In this document: in pieces, positions 63,758-64,000 of the stretch
Numbering within the stretch: position 1 is the first letter of the stretch
Layout: each line of letters opens with the position of its first letter
Assembly: GCF_900176605.1 (NCBI RefSeq)
Contig: NZ_FXLP01000004.1
Location: 1-64,000 of the forward strand
DNA length: 64,000 nucleotides
Direction: 5' to 3'
DNA from: Peptoniphilus vaginalis
Lineage (GTDB): Bacteria; Bacillota; Clostridia; Tissierellales; Peptoniphilaceae
Program-made: the position numbers and the translations under genes
Notes under the pieces: model-generated
What the model saw: the letters and a program-made list of their open reading frames with translations, nothing else
What the model was told of the DNA's origin: nothing
Database searches by the model: none

Positions 63758-64000
63758 TTAAATTGCTTCTATTTTTCTTCTCACAAAGGTATTCATAAAA
63801 TATGCTATAAAAAATACTGATGATATCTCTGCTATTACATATCCCCACCAAATCTCGTTAACTGTAAAGTATGTCACTGCTATATAGGCAACTGGTAGAA
63901 GGACAATGATTTGTCTTAGGATTGAGTCAAGTAATGCCAAGATTCCATTGCCAAAGGCTTGGAAAACACTGGCACCCACTACTGATATGCCTGCGAAGAC
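63758..64000 (-). CDS. MATE-family efflux transporter, C-terminal part (cut by the window edge)
   Basis: The frame is open to the right edge of the window. The visible 80 residues read VGASVFQAFGNGILALLDSI, LRQIIVLLPVAYIAVTYFTV and WWGYVIAEISSVFFIAYFMN, the last two membrane segments of the second half of MATE transporters, with the short basic tail FVRRKIEAI. MATE proteins export drugs or toxic cations with sodium or proton gradients. The start is outside the window. Confidence 0.75.
   Translation of the reverse strand, partial: VFAGISVVGASVFQAFGNGILALLDSILRQIIVLLPVAYIAVTYFTVNEIWWGYVIAEISSVFFIAYFMNTFVRRKIEAI

Overview
The window comes from an AT-rich, Gram-positive-type anaerobe of the Firmicutes. 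I infer a relative of the anaerobic cocci (Peptoniphilaceae: Anaerococcus, Peptoniphilus, Finegoldia). The pointers are type III glutamine synthetase, a group B [FeFe] hydrogenase, superoxide reductase, an acyl-CoA dehydrogenase with EtfBA as in butyrate formers, an S-layer-homology surface protein, sigma-A promoters of Bacillus type and the absence of sporulation genes. No 16S sequence lies in the window, so the genus is a guess.

Layout. 1-300: two perfect sigma-A promoters fire leftward off the window edge, most likely into an rRNA operon. 0.4-6.1 kb: leftward genes for a membrane protein, a LuxR-type regulator, a LacI/CcpA-type regulator, a lipid kinase, two envelope-associated proteins, a probable 6S RNA and an RluD-type pseudouridine synthase. 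NAD kinase faces right at 6.2 kb. 7.0-21.7 kb: an IS3/IS150-type element and two almost identical IS1182-type elements in direct orientation bracket pyrG, glnN, a two-component system, a YihY protein, comF and recD2. 21.7-31.3 kb: PspC protein, pyruvate carboxylase, rplM-rpsI, the hydrogenase with its 2Fe-2S partner, a Crp/Fnr regulator, pgpA and apbE. 31.5-37 kb: ilvE, etfA-etfB-bcd behind a Rex-like operator, and a universal stress protein. 37.3-39 kb: a TetR-DUF2871 operon with a palindromic operator. 39.1-40.7 kb: a decayed IS1182-group element that duplicated a terminator hairpin. 40.7-46.6 kb: surface protein, PAS-PP2C phosphatase, rRNA methyltransferase, superoxide reductase, a MITE-like structured element and a flavin-binding oxidase-like protein. 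46.7-54 kb: a Fur-box-controlled ABC importer, an iron alcohol dehydrogenase and a heterodimeric ABC exporter. 54-61.7 kb: RidA, PnuC and a seven-gene catabolic operon (aconitase X large and small subunits, TRAP transporter, 2-hydroxyacid dehydrogenase, GntR regulator). 61.9-64 kb: an ISL3 deletion derivative, tuf and the end of a MATE transporter gene.

The most promising candidate for something undescribed is the aconitase X-TRAP-dehydrogenase operon. It has a perfect operator on its -10 box and lacks the proline-pathway partners expected for the best-known bacterial aconitase X. Next come the 173-bp MITE-like element, which folds into a four-way junction and has IS1182-like ends, a degenerate 36-bp tandem repeat found in four intergenic regions, the habit of IS1182-type elements to sit at and supply transcription terminators, and a redox/iron regulatory layer (Rex-like and Fur-like boxes) in front of the hydrogenase, butyryl-CoA dehydrogenase and ABC importer genes.
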